A stretch of 64,000 bases of DNA from Mastigias papua (lineage: Eukaryota; Cnidaria; Scyphozoa; Rhizostomeae; Mastigiidae), in assembly GCA_964019165.1 (NCBI GenBank), contig OZ025277.1:7538889-7602888 (forward strand), written 5' to 3'. Numbering within the stretch: position 1 is the first letter of the stretch; the number at the start of each line of letters is the position of its first letter. The translations under genes were made by a program, and so were the position numbers. Shown piece by piece: positions 36,085 through 50,041 of the stretch. Below the pieces are notes generated by a model. It did no database searches and was not told the DNA's origin. It saw only the letters and a program-made list of their open reading frames with translations.

Positions 36085-38436
36085 GGTTACATTTGACTAT
36101 AAGCATGTAAGACATACTGCCAAAGTGTATTCTACGCGTTTTTTCGTAGTGAATTTAGCAGTTATAATATCATATGACTATCAGATCTGTAATCATTGCT
36201 GTATTTTCAGTGTGTGCATACTTACGTATTTTAGTCCCAAAACAAGCAAAGATGCAATGTGCATATACTGTTGTTTGATTAACATTGAGTGGATGTGCTT
36301 TAGTCTCATGTATTAAACGTCTTTAACATCTATGGTTGCATCGATGTCAGTAGTTTAGACAATGTCTCCTACTCAAATTAGCGTTAGTCTTTGTTTTTAC
36401 ACTATATACAGCTCGTTTGTGCTTTAATAGTCGTAAAACTGACAGTACTATGCAAGGGTTACATTTGTCTATAAGCATGTAAGACATACTGCCAAAGTGT
36501 ATTCTAAGCGTGTTTTCGTAGTGAATTTAGCAGTTATAATGTCATATGACTGTCAGATCTGTAATCATTGCTGTATTTTCAGTGTGTGCATACTTGCGTA
36601 TTTTAGGCCCAAAACAAGCAAAGATGCAATGTGCATACACTGTTGTATGATTAAGATTGAGTGGATGTGCTTTAGTCTCATGTATTAAACGTCTTTAACA
36701 TCTATGGTTGCATCGATGTCAGTAGTTTAGACAATGTCTCCTACTCAAATTAGCGTTAGTCTTTGTTTTTACACTATATATAGCTCGTTTGTGCTTTAAT
36801 AGTCGTAAAACTGACAGTACTATGCAAGGGTTACATTTGACTATAAGCATGTAAGACATACTGCCAAAGTGTATTCTAAGCGTGTTTTCGTAGTGAATTT
36901 AGCAGTTATAATGTCATATGACTATCAGATCTGTAATCATTGCTGTATTTTCAGTGTCTGCATACTTGCGTATTTTAGGCCCAAAACAAGCAAAGATGCA
37001 ATGTGCATATACTGTTGTATGATTAAGATTGAGTAGATGTGCCTCAGTCTCATGTATTAAACGTCTTATACATCTATGGTTGCATCGATGTTAGTAGTTT
37101 AGGCAATGCCTCCTACTCAAATTAGCGTTAGTATTTGTTTTAACACTATATACAGCTTGTTTGTGCGTTAATAGTCGCAAAACTGACAGTACTATGCAAG
37201 GGTTACATTTGGCTATAAGCATGTAAGACATACTGCCAAAGTGTATTCTACGCGTGTTTTCGTAGTGAATTTAGCAGTTATAATGTCATATGACTATCAG
37301 ATCTGTAATCATTGCTGTATTTTCAGTGTCTGCATACTTACGTATTTTAGGCCCAAAACAAGCAAAGATGCAATGTGCATATACTGTTGTATGATTAACA
37401 TTGAGTGGATGTGCTTTAGTCTCATGTATTAAACGTCTTTAACATCTATGGTTGCATCGATGTCAGTAGTTTAGACAATGCATCCTACTCAAATTAGCGT
37501 TAGACTTTGTTTTTACACTATATACAGCTTGTTTGTTATCTACAAGTCGTAAAACTGACAGTACTATGCAAGGGTTACATTTGACTATAAGCATGTAAGA
37601 TATACTGCCAAAGTATATTCTAAGCGTGTTTTCGTAGTGAATTTAGCAGTTATAATGTCATATGACTATCAGATCTGTAATCATTGCTGTATTTTCAGTG
37701 TCTGCATACCTGCGTATTTTAGGCCCAAAACAAGCAAAGATGCAATGTGCATATACTGTTGTATGATTAATATTGAGTGGATGTGCTTTAGTCTCATGTA
37801 TTAAACGTCTTTAACATCTATGGTTGCATCGATGTCAGTAGTTTAGACAATGTCTCCTACTCAAATTAGCGTTAGACTTTGTTTTCACACTATATACAGC
37901 TTGTTTGTGCTCTACAAGTCGTAAAACTGACAGTACTATGCAAGGGTTACATTTGACTATAAGCATGTAAGATATACTGCCAAAGTATATTCTAAGCGTG
38001 TTTTCGTAGTGAATTTAGCAGTTATAATGTCATATGACTATCAGATCTGTAATCATTACTGTATTTTCAGTGTCTGCATACTTGCGTATTTTAGGCCCAC
38101 AACAAGCAAAGATGCAATGTGCATATACTGTTGTATGATTAAGATTGAGTGGATGTGCTTCAGTCTCATGTATTAAACGTCTTTAACATCTATGGTTGCA
38201 TCGATGTCAGTAGTTTAGACAATGTCTCCTACTCAAATTAGCGTTAGTCTTTGTTTTTACACTACATACAGCTTGTTTGTGCTCTACAAGTCGTAAAACG
38301 GACAGTGCTATGCAAGGGTTACATTTCACTATAAGCATGTAAGACATACTGCCAAAGTGTATTCTACGCGTGTTTTCGTAGTGAATTTAGCAGTTATAAT
38401 GTCATATGACTATCAGATCTGTAATCATTGCTGTAT
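36085..38436. repeat. 2,352-bp right-type block, copy 2
   Basis: Matches 31,993-34,344 at offset 4,092 bp. Differences seen are GATGTTAG near 37,090, GTGTCTGC near 37,330, AAGATTGAG and CTTCAGT near 38,150, and TACAGC for TACACC near 36,410. Beyond 38,436 it continues with its own right-type monomer (GTATTTTCAG), where copy 1 switches to E. Confidence 0.85.
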
Positions 38437-41400
38437 TTTCAGTGTGTGCATACTTACGTATTTTAGGCCCAAAACAAGCAAAGATGCAATGTGCATATAC
38501 TGTTGTATGATTAACATTGAGTGGATGTGCTGTAGTCTCATGTATTAAACGTCTTTAACATCTATGGTTGCATCGATGTCAGTAGTTTAGACAATGCATC
38601 CCACTCAAATTAGCGTTAGACTTTGTTTTTACACTATATACAGCTTGTTTGTGATCTACAAGTCGTAAAACTGACAGTACTATGCAAGGGTTACGTTTGA
38701 CTATAAGCATGTAAGACATACAGCCAAAGTGTATTCTAAGCGTGTTTTCGTAGTGAATTTAGCAGTTATAATATCATATGTCGATCAGATCTGTAATCAT
38801 TGCTGTATTTTCAGTGTCTGCATATTTGCGTATTTTAGGCCCAAACCAAGCAAAGATGCAATGTGCATATACTGTTGTATGATTAAGATTGAGTGGATGT
38901 GCTTCAGTCTCATGTATTAAACGTCTTTAACATCTATGGTTGCATCGATGTCAGTAGTTTAGACAATGTCTCCTACTCAAATTAGCGTTAGTCTTTGTTT
39001 TTACACTATATACAGCTCGTTTGTGCTTTAATAGTCGTAAAACTGACAGTACTATGCAAGGGTTACATTTGACTATAAGCATGTAAGACATACTGCCAAA
39101 GTGTATTCTAAGCGTGTTTTCGTAGTGAATTTAGCAGTTATAATGTCATATGACTATCAGATCTGTAATCATTGCTGTATTTTCAGTGTCTGCATACTTG
39201 CGTATTTTAGGCCCAAAACAAGCAAAGATGCAATGTGCATATACTGTTGTATGATTAAGATTGAGTAGATGTGCCTCAGTCTCATGTATTAAACGTCTTA
39301 TACATCTATGGTTGCATCGATGTCAGTAGTTTAGGCAATGCCTCCTACTCAAATTAGCGTTAGTATTTGTTTTAACACTATATACAGCTTGTTTGTGCGT
39401 TAGTAGTCGCAAAACTGACAGTACTATGCAAGGGTTACATTTGGCTATAAGCATGTAAGACATACTGCCAAAGTGTATTCTACGCGTGTTTTCGTAGTGA
39501 ATTTAGCAGTTATAATGTCATATGACTATCAGATCTGTAATCATTGCTGTATTTTCAGTGTGTGCATACTTACGTATTTTAGGCCCAAAACAAGCAAAGA
39601 TGCAATGTGCATATACTGTTGTTTGATTAACATTGAGTGGATGTGCTTTAGTCTCATGTATTAAACGTCTTTAACATCTATGGTTGCATCGATGTCAGTA
39701 GTTTAGACAATGTCTCCTACTCAAATTAGCATAAGACTTTGTTTTTACACTATATACAGCTTGTTTGTGCTTTAATAGTCGTAACACTGACAGTACTATG
39801 CAAGGGTTACATTTGACTATAAGCATGTAAGACATACAGCCAAAGTGTATTCTAAGCGTGTTTTCGTAGTGAATTTAGCAGTTATAATGTCATATGTCTA
39901 TCAGATCTGTAATCATTGCTGTATTTTCAGTGTCTGCATACCTGCGTATTTTAGGCCCAAAACAAGCAAAGATGCAATGTGCATATACTGTTGTATGATT
40001 AAGATTGAGTGGATGTGCTTTAGTCTCATGTATTAAACGTCTTTAACATCTATGGTTGCATCGATGTCAGTAGTTTAGACAATGTCTCCTACTCAAATTA
40101 GCGTTAGACTTTGTTTATACACTATATACAGCTTGTTTGTTCTCTACAAGTCGTAAAACTGACAGTACTATGCAAGGGTTACATTTGACTATAAGCATGT
40201 AAGATATACTGCCAAAGTATATTCTAAGCGTGTTTTCGTAGTGAATTTAGCAGTGATAATGTCATATGACTATCAGATCTGTAATCATTACTGTATTTTC
40301 AGTGTCTGCATACTTGCGTATTTTAGGCCCACAACAAGCAAAGATGCAATGTGCATATACTGTTGTATGATTAAGATTGAGTGGATGTGCTTCAGTCTCA
40401 TGTATTAAACGTCTTTAACATCTATGGTTGCATCGATGTCAGTAGTTTAGACAATGACTCCTACTCAAATTAGCATAAGACTTTGTTTTTACACTATATA
40501 CAGCTTGTTTGTGCTTTAATAGTCGTAACACTGACAGTACTATGCCAGGGTTACATTTGACTATAAGCATGTAAGACATACAGCCAAAGTGTATTCTGAG
40601 CGTGTTTTCGTAGTGAATTTAGCAGTTATAATGTCATATGACTATCAGATCTGTAATCATTGCTGTATTTTCAGTGTGTGCATACTTACGTATTTTAGGC
40701 CCAAAACAAGCAAAGATGCAATGTGCATATACTGTTGTATGATTAACATTGAGTGGATGTGCTTTAGTCTCATGTATTAAACGTCTTTAACATCTATGGT
40801 TGCATCGATGTCAGTAGTTTAGACAATGTCTCCTACTCAAATTAGCATAAAACTTTGTTTTTACACTATATACAGCTTGTTTGTGCTTTAATAGTCGTAA
40901 CACTGACAGTACTATGCAAGGGTTACATTTGACTATAAGCATGTAAGATATACTGCCAAAGTATATTCTAAGCGTGTTTTCGTAGTGAATTTAGCAGTGA
41001 TAATGTCATATGACTATCAGATCTGTAATCATTACTGTATTTTCAGTGTCTGCATACTTGCGTATTTTAGGCCCACAACAAGCAAAGATGCAATGTGCAT
41101 ATACTGTTGTATGATTAAGATTGAGTGGATGTGCTTCAGTCTCATGTATTAAACGTCTTTAACATCTATGGTTGCATCGATGTCAGTAGTTTAGACAATG
41201 ACTCCTACTCAAAGTAGCGTAAGTCTTTGTTTTTACACTACATACAGCTTGTTTCTGCTCTACAAGTCGTAAAACTGACAGTACCATGGAAGGGTTACAT
41301 TTCACTATAAGCATGTAAGACATACTGCCAAAGTGTATTCTAAGCGTGTTTTCGTAGTGAATTTAGCAGTTATAATGTCATATGACTATCAGATCTGTAA

Positions 41401-41664
41401 TCATTGCTGTATTTTAAGTGTGTGCATACTTACGTATTTTAGGCCCAAAACAAGCAAAGATGCAATGTGCATATACTGTTGTATGATAAACATTGTGTGG
41501 ATGTGATTTAGTCTCATGTATTAAACGTCTTTAACATCTATGGTTGCATCGATGTCAGTAGTTTAGACAATGTCTCCTACTCAAATTAGCATAAGACTTT
41601 GTTTTTACACTATATACAGCTTGTTTGTTCTTTAATAGTCGTAAAACTGACAGTACTATGCAAG
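38317..41664. repeat. Diverged mosaic block (m104-m112)
   Basis: Nine monomers with no clear HOR. Monomer 39,061 repeats the TAG-stop monomer of the preceding blocks. Monomers 40,177 and 40,921 share CAGTGATAATG, AAAGTATATTC and CCCACAAC and are a duplicated step of 744 bp. Several tails have ATTAGCATAA in place of the usual ATTAGCGTTA. Monomer 41,293 is the most altered seen: TTTTAAGTG, GATAAACATTGTG, GTGATTTAG and, at its 5' edge, ACCATGGAAGG. Confidence 0.65.
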
Positions 41665-44268
41665 GGTTACATTTGACTATAAGCATGTAAGACATACAGC
41701 TAAAGTGTATTCTAAGCGTGTTTTCGTAGTGAATTTAGCAGTTATAATATCATATGTCTATCAGATCTGTAATCATTGCTGTATTTTCAGTGTCTGTATA
41801 CCTGCGTATTTTAGGCCCAAAGCAAGCAAAGATGCAATGTGCATATACTGTTGTATGATTAAGATTGAGTGGATGTGCTTCAGTCTCATGTATTAAACGT
41901 CTTTTACATCTATGGTTGCATCGATGTCAGTAGTTTAGGGAATGTCTCCTACTCAAATTAGCGTTAGTCTTTGTTTTCACACTACATACAGCTTGTTTGT
42001 GCTCTACAAGTCGTAAAACTGACAGTACTATGCAAGGGTTACATTTGACTATAAGCATGTAAGACATACAGCAAAAGTGTATTCTAAGCGTGTTTTCGTA
42101 GTGAATTTAGCAGTTATAATATCATATGTCTATCAGATCTGTAATCATTGCTGTATTTTCAGTGTCTGTATACCTGCGTATTTTAGGCCCAAAGCAAGCA
42201 AAGATGCAATGTGCATATACTGTTGTATGATTAAGATTGAGTGGATGTGCTTCAGTCTCATGTATTAAACGTCTTTTACATCTATGGTTGCATCGATGTC
42301 AGTAGTTTAGACAATGTCTCCTACTCAAATTAGCGTTAGTCTTTGTTTTTACACTATATACAGCTTGTTTCTACTTTAAGAGTCGTAAAACTGACAGTAC
42401 TATGCAAGGGTTACGTTTGACTATAAGCATGTAAAACATACTGCCAAAGTGTATTCTACGCGTGTTTTCGTAGTGAATTTAGCAGTTATAATGTCATATG
42501 ACTATCAGATCTGTAATCATTGCTGTATTTTCAGTGTGTGCATACTTACGTATTTTTGGCGCAAAACAAGCAAAGATGCAATGTGCATATACTGTTGCAT
42601 GATTAAGATTGAGTGGATGTGCTTTAGTCTCATGTATTAAACGTCTTTAACATCTATGGTTGCATCGATGTCAGTAGTTCAGACAATGTCTCCTACTCAA
42701 AGTAGCGTTAGTCTTTGTTTTTACACTATATACAGCTTGTTTGTTCTTTAATAGTCGTAAAACTGACAGTACTATGCAAGGGTTACATTTGACTATAAGC
42801 ATGTAAGACATACAGCTAAAGTGTATTCTAAGCGTGTTTTCGTAGTGAATTTAGCAGTTATAATATCATATGACTATCAGATCTGTAATCATTGCTGTAT
42901 TTTCAGTGTCTGCATACCTGCGTATTTTAGGCCCAAAACAAGCAAAGATGCAATGTGCATATACTGTTGTATGATTACCATTGTGTGGATGTGCTTCAGT
43001 CTCATGTATTAAACGTCTTTTACATCTATGGTTGCATCGATGTCAGTAGTTTAGACAATGTATCCTACTCAAAGTAGCGTTAGCCTTTGTTTTTACACTA
43101 TATACAGCTTGTGTGTGCTTTAAGAGTCGTAAAACTGACAGCACTATGCAAGGGTTACATTTGACTAGAAGCATGAAAGACATACTGCCAAAGTGTATTC
43201 TAAGCGTGTTTTCGTAGTGAATTTAGCAGTTATAATGTCATATGACTATCAGATCTGTAATCATTGCTGTATTTTCAGTGTGTGCATACTTACGTATTTT
43301 AGGCGCAAAACAAGCAAAGATGCAATGTGCATATACTGTTGTATGATTAAGATTGAGTGGATGTGCTTTAGTCTCATGTATTAAACGTCTTTAACATCTA
43401 TGGTTGCATCGATGTCAGTAGTTCAGACAATGTCTCCTACTCAAAGTAGCGTTAGTCTTTGTTTTTACACTATATACAGCTTGTTTGTTCTTTAATAGTC
43501 GTAAAACTGACAGTACTATGCAAGGGTTACATTTGACTATAAGCATGTAAGACATACAGCTAAAGTGTATTCTAAGCGTGTTTTCGTAGTGAATTTAGCA
43601 GTTATAATATCATATGTCTATCAGATTTGTAATCATTGCTGTATTTTCAGTGTCTGTATACCTGCGTATTTTAGGCCCAAAGCAAGCAAAGATGCAATGT
43701 GCATATACTGTTGTATGATTAAGATTGAGTGGATGTGCTTCAGTCTCATGTATTAAACGTCTTTTACATCTATGGTTGCATCGATGTCAGTAGTTTAGGG
43801 AATGTCTCCTACTCAAATTAGCGTTAGTCTTTGTTTTCACACTACATACAGCTTGTTTGTGCTCTACAAGTCGTAAAACTGACAGTACTATGCAAGGGTT
43901 ACATTTGACTATAAGCATGTAAGACATACAGCAAAAGTGTATTCTAAGCGTGTTTTCGTAGTGAATTTAGCAGTTATAATATCATATGTCTATCAGATCT
44001 GTAATCATTGCTGTATTTTCAGTGTCTGTATACCTGCGTATTTTAGGCCCAAAGCAAGCAAAGATGCAATGTGCATATACTGTTGTATGATTAAGATTGA
44101 GTGGATGTGCTTCAGTCTCATGTATTAAACGTCTTTTACATCTATGGTTGCATCGATGTCAGTAGTTTAGGCAATGTCTCCTACTCAAATTAGCGTTAGT
44201 CTTTGTTTTCACACTACATACAGCTTGTTTGTGCTCTACAAGTCGTAAAACTGACAGTACTATGCAAG
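41665..44268. repeat. U-type block with five-monomer period (m113-m119)
   Basis: Order U-U-J'-S-J-U-U. The two U-U pairs (41,665 and 43,525) are 1,860 bp apart and share GTCTGTATACCTGCG, CCCAAAGCAAGC, CAGCTAAAG or CAGCAAAAG, TTTAGGGAATG and TTTTCACACTACAT. The S monomer (42,781) introduces GATTACCATTGTGTGG and GTGTGTGCTTTAAG. One copy (43,525) has CAGATTTG, losing the 8-bp palindrome. Confidence 0.75.
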
Positions 44269-44641
44269 GGTTACATTTGACTATAAGCATGTAAGACATA
44301 CTGCCAAAGTGTATTCTACGCGTGTTTTCGTAGTGAATTTAGCAGTTATAATGTCATATGACTATCAGATCTGTAATCATTGCTGTATTTTTTAGTGTGT
44401 GCATACTTACGTATTTTAGGTCCAACACAAGCAAAGATGCAATGTGCATATACTGTTGGTTGATTAACATTGAGTGGATGTGCTTCAGTCTCATGTATTA
44501 AACGTCTTTTACATCTATGGTTGCATCGATGTCAGTAGTTTAGGCAATGTCTCCTACTCAAATTAGCGTTAGTCGTTCTTTTTACACTATATACAGCTTG
44601 TTTGTGCTTTAATAGTCGTAAAACTGACAGTACTATGCAAG
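44269..44641. repeat. 373-bp monomer with +1 T (T type, m120)
   Basis: The usual GTATTTTCAG reads GTATTTTTTAG here, with six T at 44,388-44,393. This is one extra base and C replaced by T, and it shifts all later copies by one base. The monomer also has AGGTCCAACAC, TGTTGGTTGATT and AGTCGTTCTTTTTAC, which mark the T lineage. Confidence 0.9.
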
Positions 44642-45385
44642 GGTTACACTTCACTATAAGCATGTAAGACATACTGCCAAAGTGTATTCTACGCGTGTTT
44701 TCGTAGTGAATTTAGCAGTTATGATATCATATGTGTATCAGATCTGTAATCATTGCTGTATTTTCAGTGTGTGCATACTTACGTATTTTAGTCCCAAAAC
44801 AAGCAAAGATGCAATGTGCATATACTGTTGTTTGATTAACATTGAGTGGATGTGCTTTAGTCTCATGTATTAAACGTCTTTAACATCTATGGTTGCATCG
44901 ATGTCAGTAGTTTAGGCAATGTCTCCTACTCAAATTAGCGTTAGTCTTTGTTTTTACACTATATACAGCTTGTTTGTGCTTTAATAGTCGTAACACTGAC
45001 AGTACTATGCAAGGGTTACATTTCACTATAAGAATGTAAGACATACAGCCAAAGTGTATTCTAAGCGTGTTTTCGTAGTGAATTTAGCAGTTATAATATC
45101 ATATGACTATCAGATCTGTAATCATTGCTGTATTTTCAGTGTCTGTATACCTGCGTATTTTAGGCCCAAAGCAAGCAAAGATGCAATGTGCATATACTGT
45201 TGTATGATTAAGATTGAGTGGATGTGCTTCAGTCTCATGTATTAAACGTCTTTTACATCTATGGTTGCATCGATGTCAGTAGTTTAGGCAATGTCTCCTA
45301 CTCAAATTAGCGTTAGTCTTTGTTTTCACAATACATACAGCTTGTTTGTGCTCTACAAGTCGTAAAACTGACAGTACTATGCAAG

Positions 45386-45758
45386 GGTTACATTTCACTA
45401 TAAGCATGTAAGACATACTGCCAAAGTGTATTCTACGCGTGTTTTCGTAGTGAATTTAGCAGTTATAATGTCATATGACTATCAGATCTGTAATCATTGC
45501 TGTATTTTTTAGTGTGTGCAAACTTACGTATTTTAGGTCCAACACAAGCAAAGATGCAATGTGCATATACTGTTGGTTGATTAACATTGAGTGGATGTGC
45601 TTCAGTCTCATGTATTAAACGTCTTTTACATATATGGTTGCATCGATGTCAGTAGTTTAGGCAATGTCTCCTACTCAAATTAGCGTTAGTCGTTCTTTTT
45701 ACACTATATACAGCTTGTTTGTGCTTTAAGAGTCGTAAAACTGACAGTACTATGCAAG
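45386..45758. repeat. 373-bp monomer with +1 T (T type, m123)
   Basis: The six-T run is at 45,505-45,510. In addition to the T-lineage marks it has GTGCAAACTTACG and ACATATATGG, shared only with the monomer at 46,875, so those two are sister copies. Confidence 0.9.
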
Positions 45759-46874
45759 GGTTACATTTGACTATAAGCATGTAAGACATACTGCCAAAGT
45801 GTATTCTACGCGTTTTTTCGTAGTGAATTTAGCAGTTATGATATCATATGTGTATCAGATCTGTAATCATTGCTGTACTTTCAGTGTGTGCATACTTACG
45901 TATTTTAGTCCCAAAACAAGCAAAGATGCAATGTGCATATACTGTTGTATGATTAACATTGAGTGGATGTGCTTTAGTCTCATGTATTAAACGTCTTTAA
46001 CATCTATGGTTGCATCGATGTCAGTAGTTTAGGCAATGTCTCCTACTCAAATTAGCGTTAGTCTTTGTTTTTACACTATATACAGCTTGTTTGTGCTTTA
46101 ATAGTCGTAACACTGACAGTACTATGCAAGGGTTACATTTCACTATAAGAATGTAAGACATACAGCCAAAGTGTATTCTAAGCGTGTTTTCGTAGTGAAT
46201 TTAGCAGTTATAATATCATATGACTATCAGATCTGTAATCATTGCTGTATTTTCAGTGTCTGCATACCTGCGTATTTTAGGCCCAAAACAAGCAAAGATG
46301 CAATGTGCATATACTGTTGTATGATTACCATTGTGTGGATGTGCTTCAGTCTCATGTATTAAACGTCTTTTACATCTATGGTTGCATCGATGTCAGTAGT
46401 TTAGACAATGTATCCTACTCAAAGTAGCGTTAGCCTTTGTTTTTACACTATATACAGCTTGTGTGTGCTTTAAGAGTCGTAAAACTGACAGCACTATGCA
46501 AGGGTTACATTTGACTAGAAGCATGAAAGACATACTGCCAAAGTGTATTCTAAGCGTGTTTTCGTAGTGAATTTAGCAGTTATAATGTCATATGACTATC
46601 AGATCTGTAATCATTGCTGTATTTTCAGTGTCTGTATACCTGCGTATTTTAGGCCCAAAGCAAGCAAAGATGCAATGTGCATATACTGTTGTATGATTAA
46701 GATTGAGTGGATGTGCTTCAGTCTCATGTATTAAACGTCTTTTACATCTATGGTTGCATCGATGTCAGTAGTTTAGGCAATGTCTCCTACTCAAATTAGC
46801 GTTAGTCTTTGTTTTCACAATACATACAGCTTGTTTGTGCTCTACAAGTCGTAAAACTGACAGTACTATGCAAG

Positions 46875-47247
46875 GGTTACATTTCACTATAAGCATGTAA
46901 GACATACTGCCAAAGTGTATTCTACGCGTGTTTTCGTAGTGAATTTAGCAGTTATAATGTCATATGACTATCAGATCTGTAATCATTGCTGTATTTTTTA
47001 GTGTGTGCAAACTTACGTATTTTAGGTCCAACACAAGCAAAGATGCAATGTGCATATACTGTTGGTTGATTAACATTGAGTGGATGTGCTTCAGTCTCAT
47101 GTATTAAACGTCTTTTACATATATGGTTGCATCGATGTCAGTAGTTTAGGCAATGTCTCCTACTCAAATTAGCGTTAGTCGTTCTTTTTACACTATATAC
47201 AGCTTGTTTGTGCTTTAAGAGTCGTAAAACTGACAGTACTATGCAAG
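46875..47247. repeat. 373-bp monomer with +1 T (T type, m127)
   Basis: The six-T run is at 46,994-46,999. It is a sister copy of the monomer at 45,386 through the 1,489-bp tandem duplication. Confidence 0.9.
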
Positions 47248-47446
47248 GGTTACATTTGACTATAAGCATGTAAGACATACTGCCAAAGTGTATTCTACGC
47301 GTTTTTTCGTAGTGAATTTAGCAGTTATGATATCATATGTGTATCAGATCTGTAATCATTGCTGTATTTTCAGTGTGTGCATACTTACGTATTTTAGTCC
47401 CAAAACAAGCAAAGATGCAATGTGCATATACTGTTGTATGATTAAC

Positions 47447-50041
47447 ATTGAGTGGATGTGCTTTAGTCTCATGTATTAAACGTCTTTAACATCTATGGTT
47501 GCATCGATGTCAGTAGTTTAGGCAATGTCTCCTACTCAAATTAGCGTTAGTCTTTGTTTTTACACTATATACAGCTTGTTTGTGCTTTAATAGTCGTAAC
47601 ACTGACAGTACTATGCAAGGGTTACATTTCACTATAAGAATGTAAGACATACAGCCAAAGTGTATTCTAAGCGTGTTTTCGTAGTGAATTTAGCAGTTAT
47701 AATATCATATGACTATCAGATCTGTAATCATTGCTGTATTTTCAGTGTCTGCATACCTGCGTATTTTAGGCCCAAAACAAGCAAAGATGCAATGTGCATA
47801 TACTGTTGTATGATTACCATTGTGTGGATGTGCTTCAGTCTCATGTATTAAACGTCTTTTACATCTATGGTTGCATCGATGTCAGTAGTTTAGACAATGT
47901 ATCCTACTCAAAGTAGCGTTAGCCTTTGTTTTTACACTATATACAGCTTGTGTGTGCTTTAAGAGTCGTAAAACTGACAGCACTATGCAAGGGTTACATT
48001 TGACTAGAAGCATGAAAGACATACTGCCAAAGTGTATTCTAAGCGTGTTTTCGTAGTGAATTTAGCAGTTATAATGTCATATGACTATCAGATCTGTAAT
48101 CATTGCTGTATTTTCAGTGTGTGCATACTTACGTATTTTAGGCGCAAAACAAGCAAAGATGCAATGTGCATATACTGTTGTATGATTAAGATTGAGTGGA
48201 TGTGCTTCAGTCTCATGTATTAAACGTCTTTTACATCTATGGTTGCATCGATGTCAGCAGTTTAGGGAATGTCTCCTACTCAAATTAGCGTTAGTCTTTG
48301 TTTTCACACTACATACAGCTTGTTTGTGCTCTACAAGTCGTAAAACTGACAGTACTATGCAAGGGTTACATTTCACTATAAGCATGTAAGACATACTGCC
48401 AAAGTGTATTCTACGCGTGTTTTCGTAGTGAATTTAGCAGTTATAATGTCATATGACTATCAGATCTGTAATCATTGCTGTGTTTTCAGTGTGTGCATAC
48501 TTACGTATTTTAGGCCCAACACAAGCAAAGATGCAATGTGCATATACTGTTGTTTGATTAACATTGAGTGGATGTGCTTTAGTCTCATGTATTAAACGTC
48601 TTTAACATCTATGGTTGCATCGATGTCAGTAGTTTAGACAATGTCTCCTACTCAAATTAGCGTTAGTCTTTGTTTTTACACTATATACAGCTTGTTTGTG
48701 CTTTAATAGTCGTAACACTGACAGTACTATGCAAGGGTTACATTTCACTATAAGCATGTAAGACATACTGCCAAAGTGTATTCTACGCGTGTTTTCGTAG
48801 TGAATTAAGCAGTTATAATATCATATGACTATCAGATCTGTAATCATTGCTGTATTTTCAGTGTGTGCATACTTACGTATTTTAGGCGCAAAACAAGCAA
48901 AGATGCAATGTGCATATACTGTTGTATGATTAAGATTGAGTGGATGTGCTTTAGTCTCTTGTATTAAACGTCTTTAACATCTATGGTTGCATCGATGTCA
49001 GTAGTTTAGACAATGTCTCCTACTCAAAGTAGCGTAAGTCTTTGTTTTTACACTATATACAGCTTGTTTGTGCTTTAATAGTCGTAAAACAGACAGTACT
49101 ATACAAGGGTTACATTTGACTATAAGCATGTAAGACATACTGCCAAAGTGTATTCTACGCGTTTTTTCGTAGTGAATTTAGCAGTTATGATATCATATGT
49201 CTATCAGATCTGTAATCATTGCTGTATTTTCAGTGTGTGCATACTTACGTATTTTAGTCCCAAAACAAGCAAAGATGCAATGTGCATATACTGTTGTATG
49301 ATTAAGATTGAGTGGATGTGCTTCAGTCTCATGTATTAAACGTCTTTTACATCTATGGTTGCATCGATGTCAGTAGTTTAGGCAATGTCTCCTACTCAAA
49401 TTAGCGTTAGTCTTTGTTTTTACACTATATACAGCTTGTTTGTGCTTTGCAAGTCGTAAAACTGACAGTACTATGCAAGGGTTACATTTGACTATAAGCA
49501 TGTAAGACATACAGCCAAAGTGTATTCTAAGCGTGTTTTCGTAGTGAATTTAGCAGTTATAATGTCATATGACTATCAGATCTGTAATCATTGCTGTGTT
49601 TTCAGTGTGTGCATACTTACGTATTTTAGGCCCAACACAAGCAAAGATGCAATGTGCATATTCTGTTGTGTGATTAACATTGAGTGGATGTGCTTTAGTC
49701 TCATGTATTAAACGTCTTTAACATCTATGGTTGCATCGATGTCAGTAGTTTAGACAATGTCTCCTACTCAAATTAGCGTTAGTCTTTGTTTTTACACTAT
49801 ATACAGCTTGTTTGTGCTTTAATAGTCGTAACACTGACAGTACTATGCAAGGGTTACATTTCACTATAAGAATGTAAGACATACAGCCAAAGTGTATTCT
49901 AAGCGTGTTTTCGTAGTGAATTTAGCAGTTATAATGTCATATGACTATCAGATCTGTAATCATTGCTGTATTTTTTAGTGTGTGCATACTTACGTATTTT
50001 AGGTCCAACACAAGCAAAGCTGCAATGTGCATATACTGTTG
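47447..50041. repeat. 2.6-kb dispersed duplication, copy 1
   Basis: This stretch (R tail, then S-J-P-Q-R-P-T) matches 57,120-59,714 at a constant offset of 9,673 bp, which is 26 monomers plus one base. Shared private alleles include CAGCACTATG, CTAGAAGCATG, GTCAGCAGTTTAGGG, AACAGACAGTACTATACAAGG, CATATTCTGTTGTG and AAAGCTGC. I saw no difference in the parts compared. It ends abruptly at 50,042 inside a monomer. Confidence 0.8.
48192..48389 (+). other. Second chance frame (65 codons) in ten J-type monomers
   Basis: A 65-codon frame with a TTG start appears only where a T-to-C change turns GTCAGTAG into GTCAGCAG, removing a TAG stop. It runs across the monomer boundary. Copies start at 48,192, 50,797, 51,541, 52,657, 53,773, 55,633, 56,377, 57,865, 60,842 and 62,702. 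All belong to the J type and were spread by block duplication, so this is a lineage marker and not a gene. Confidence 0.85.

Larger units (their letters stand above)
45014..48000. repeat. Tandem duplication with 1,489-bp period (4 monomers)
   Basis: The order U-tail/T/R/S/J-head occurs twice: T at 45,386 and 46,875, R at 45,759 and 47,248, S at 46,131 and 47,620. The monomer between the copies (46,503) has the J head (CTAGAAGCATGAAAG) and the U tail (CACAATACATAC), so the exchange point lies within it. The odd period comes from the 373-bp T monomer. Confidence 0.8.

Noticed and set aside
48192..48389. A second peptide gene of 65 codons overlapping the monomer boundary
   Set aside because: Open only because one T-to-C change removed a TAG in the J type. 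TTG start, no independent support.
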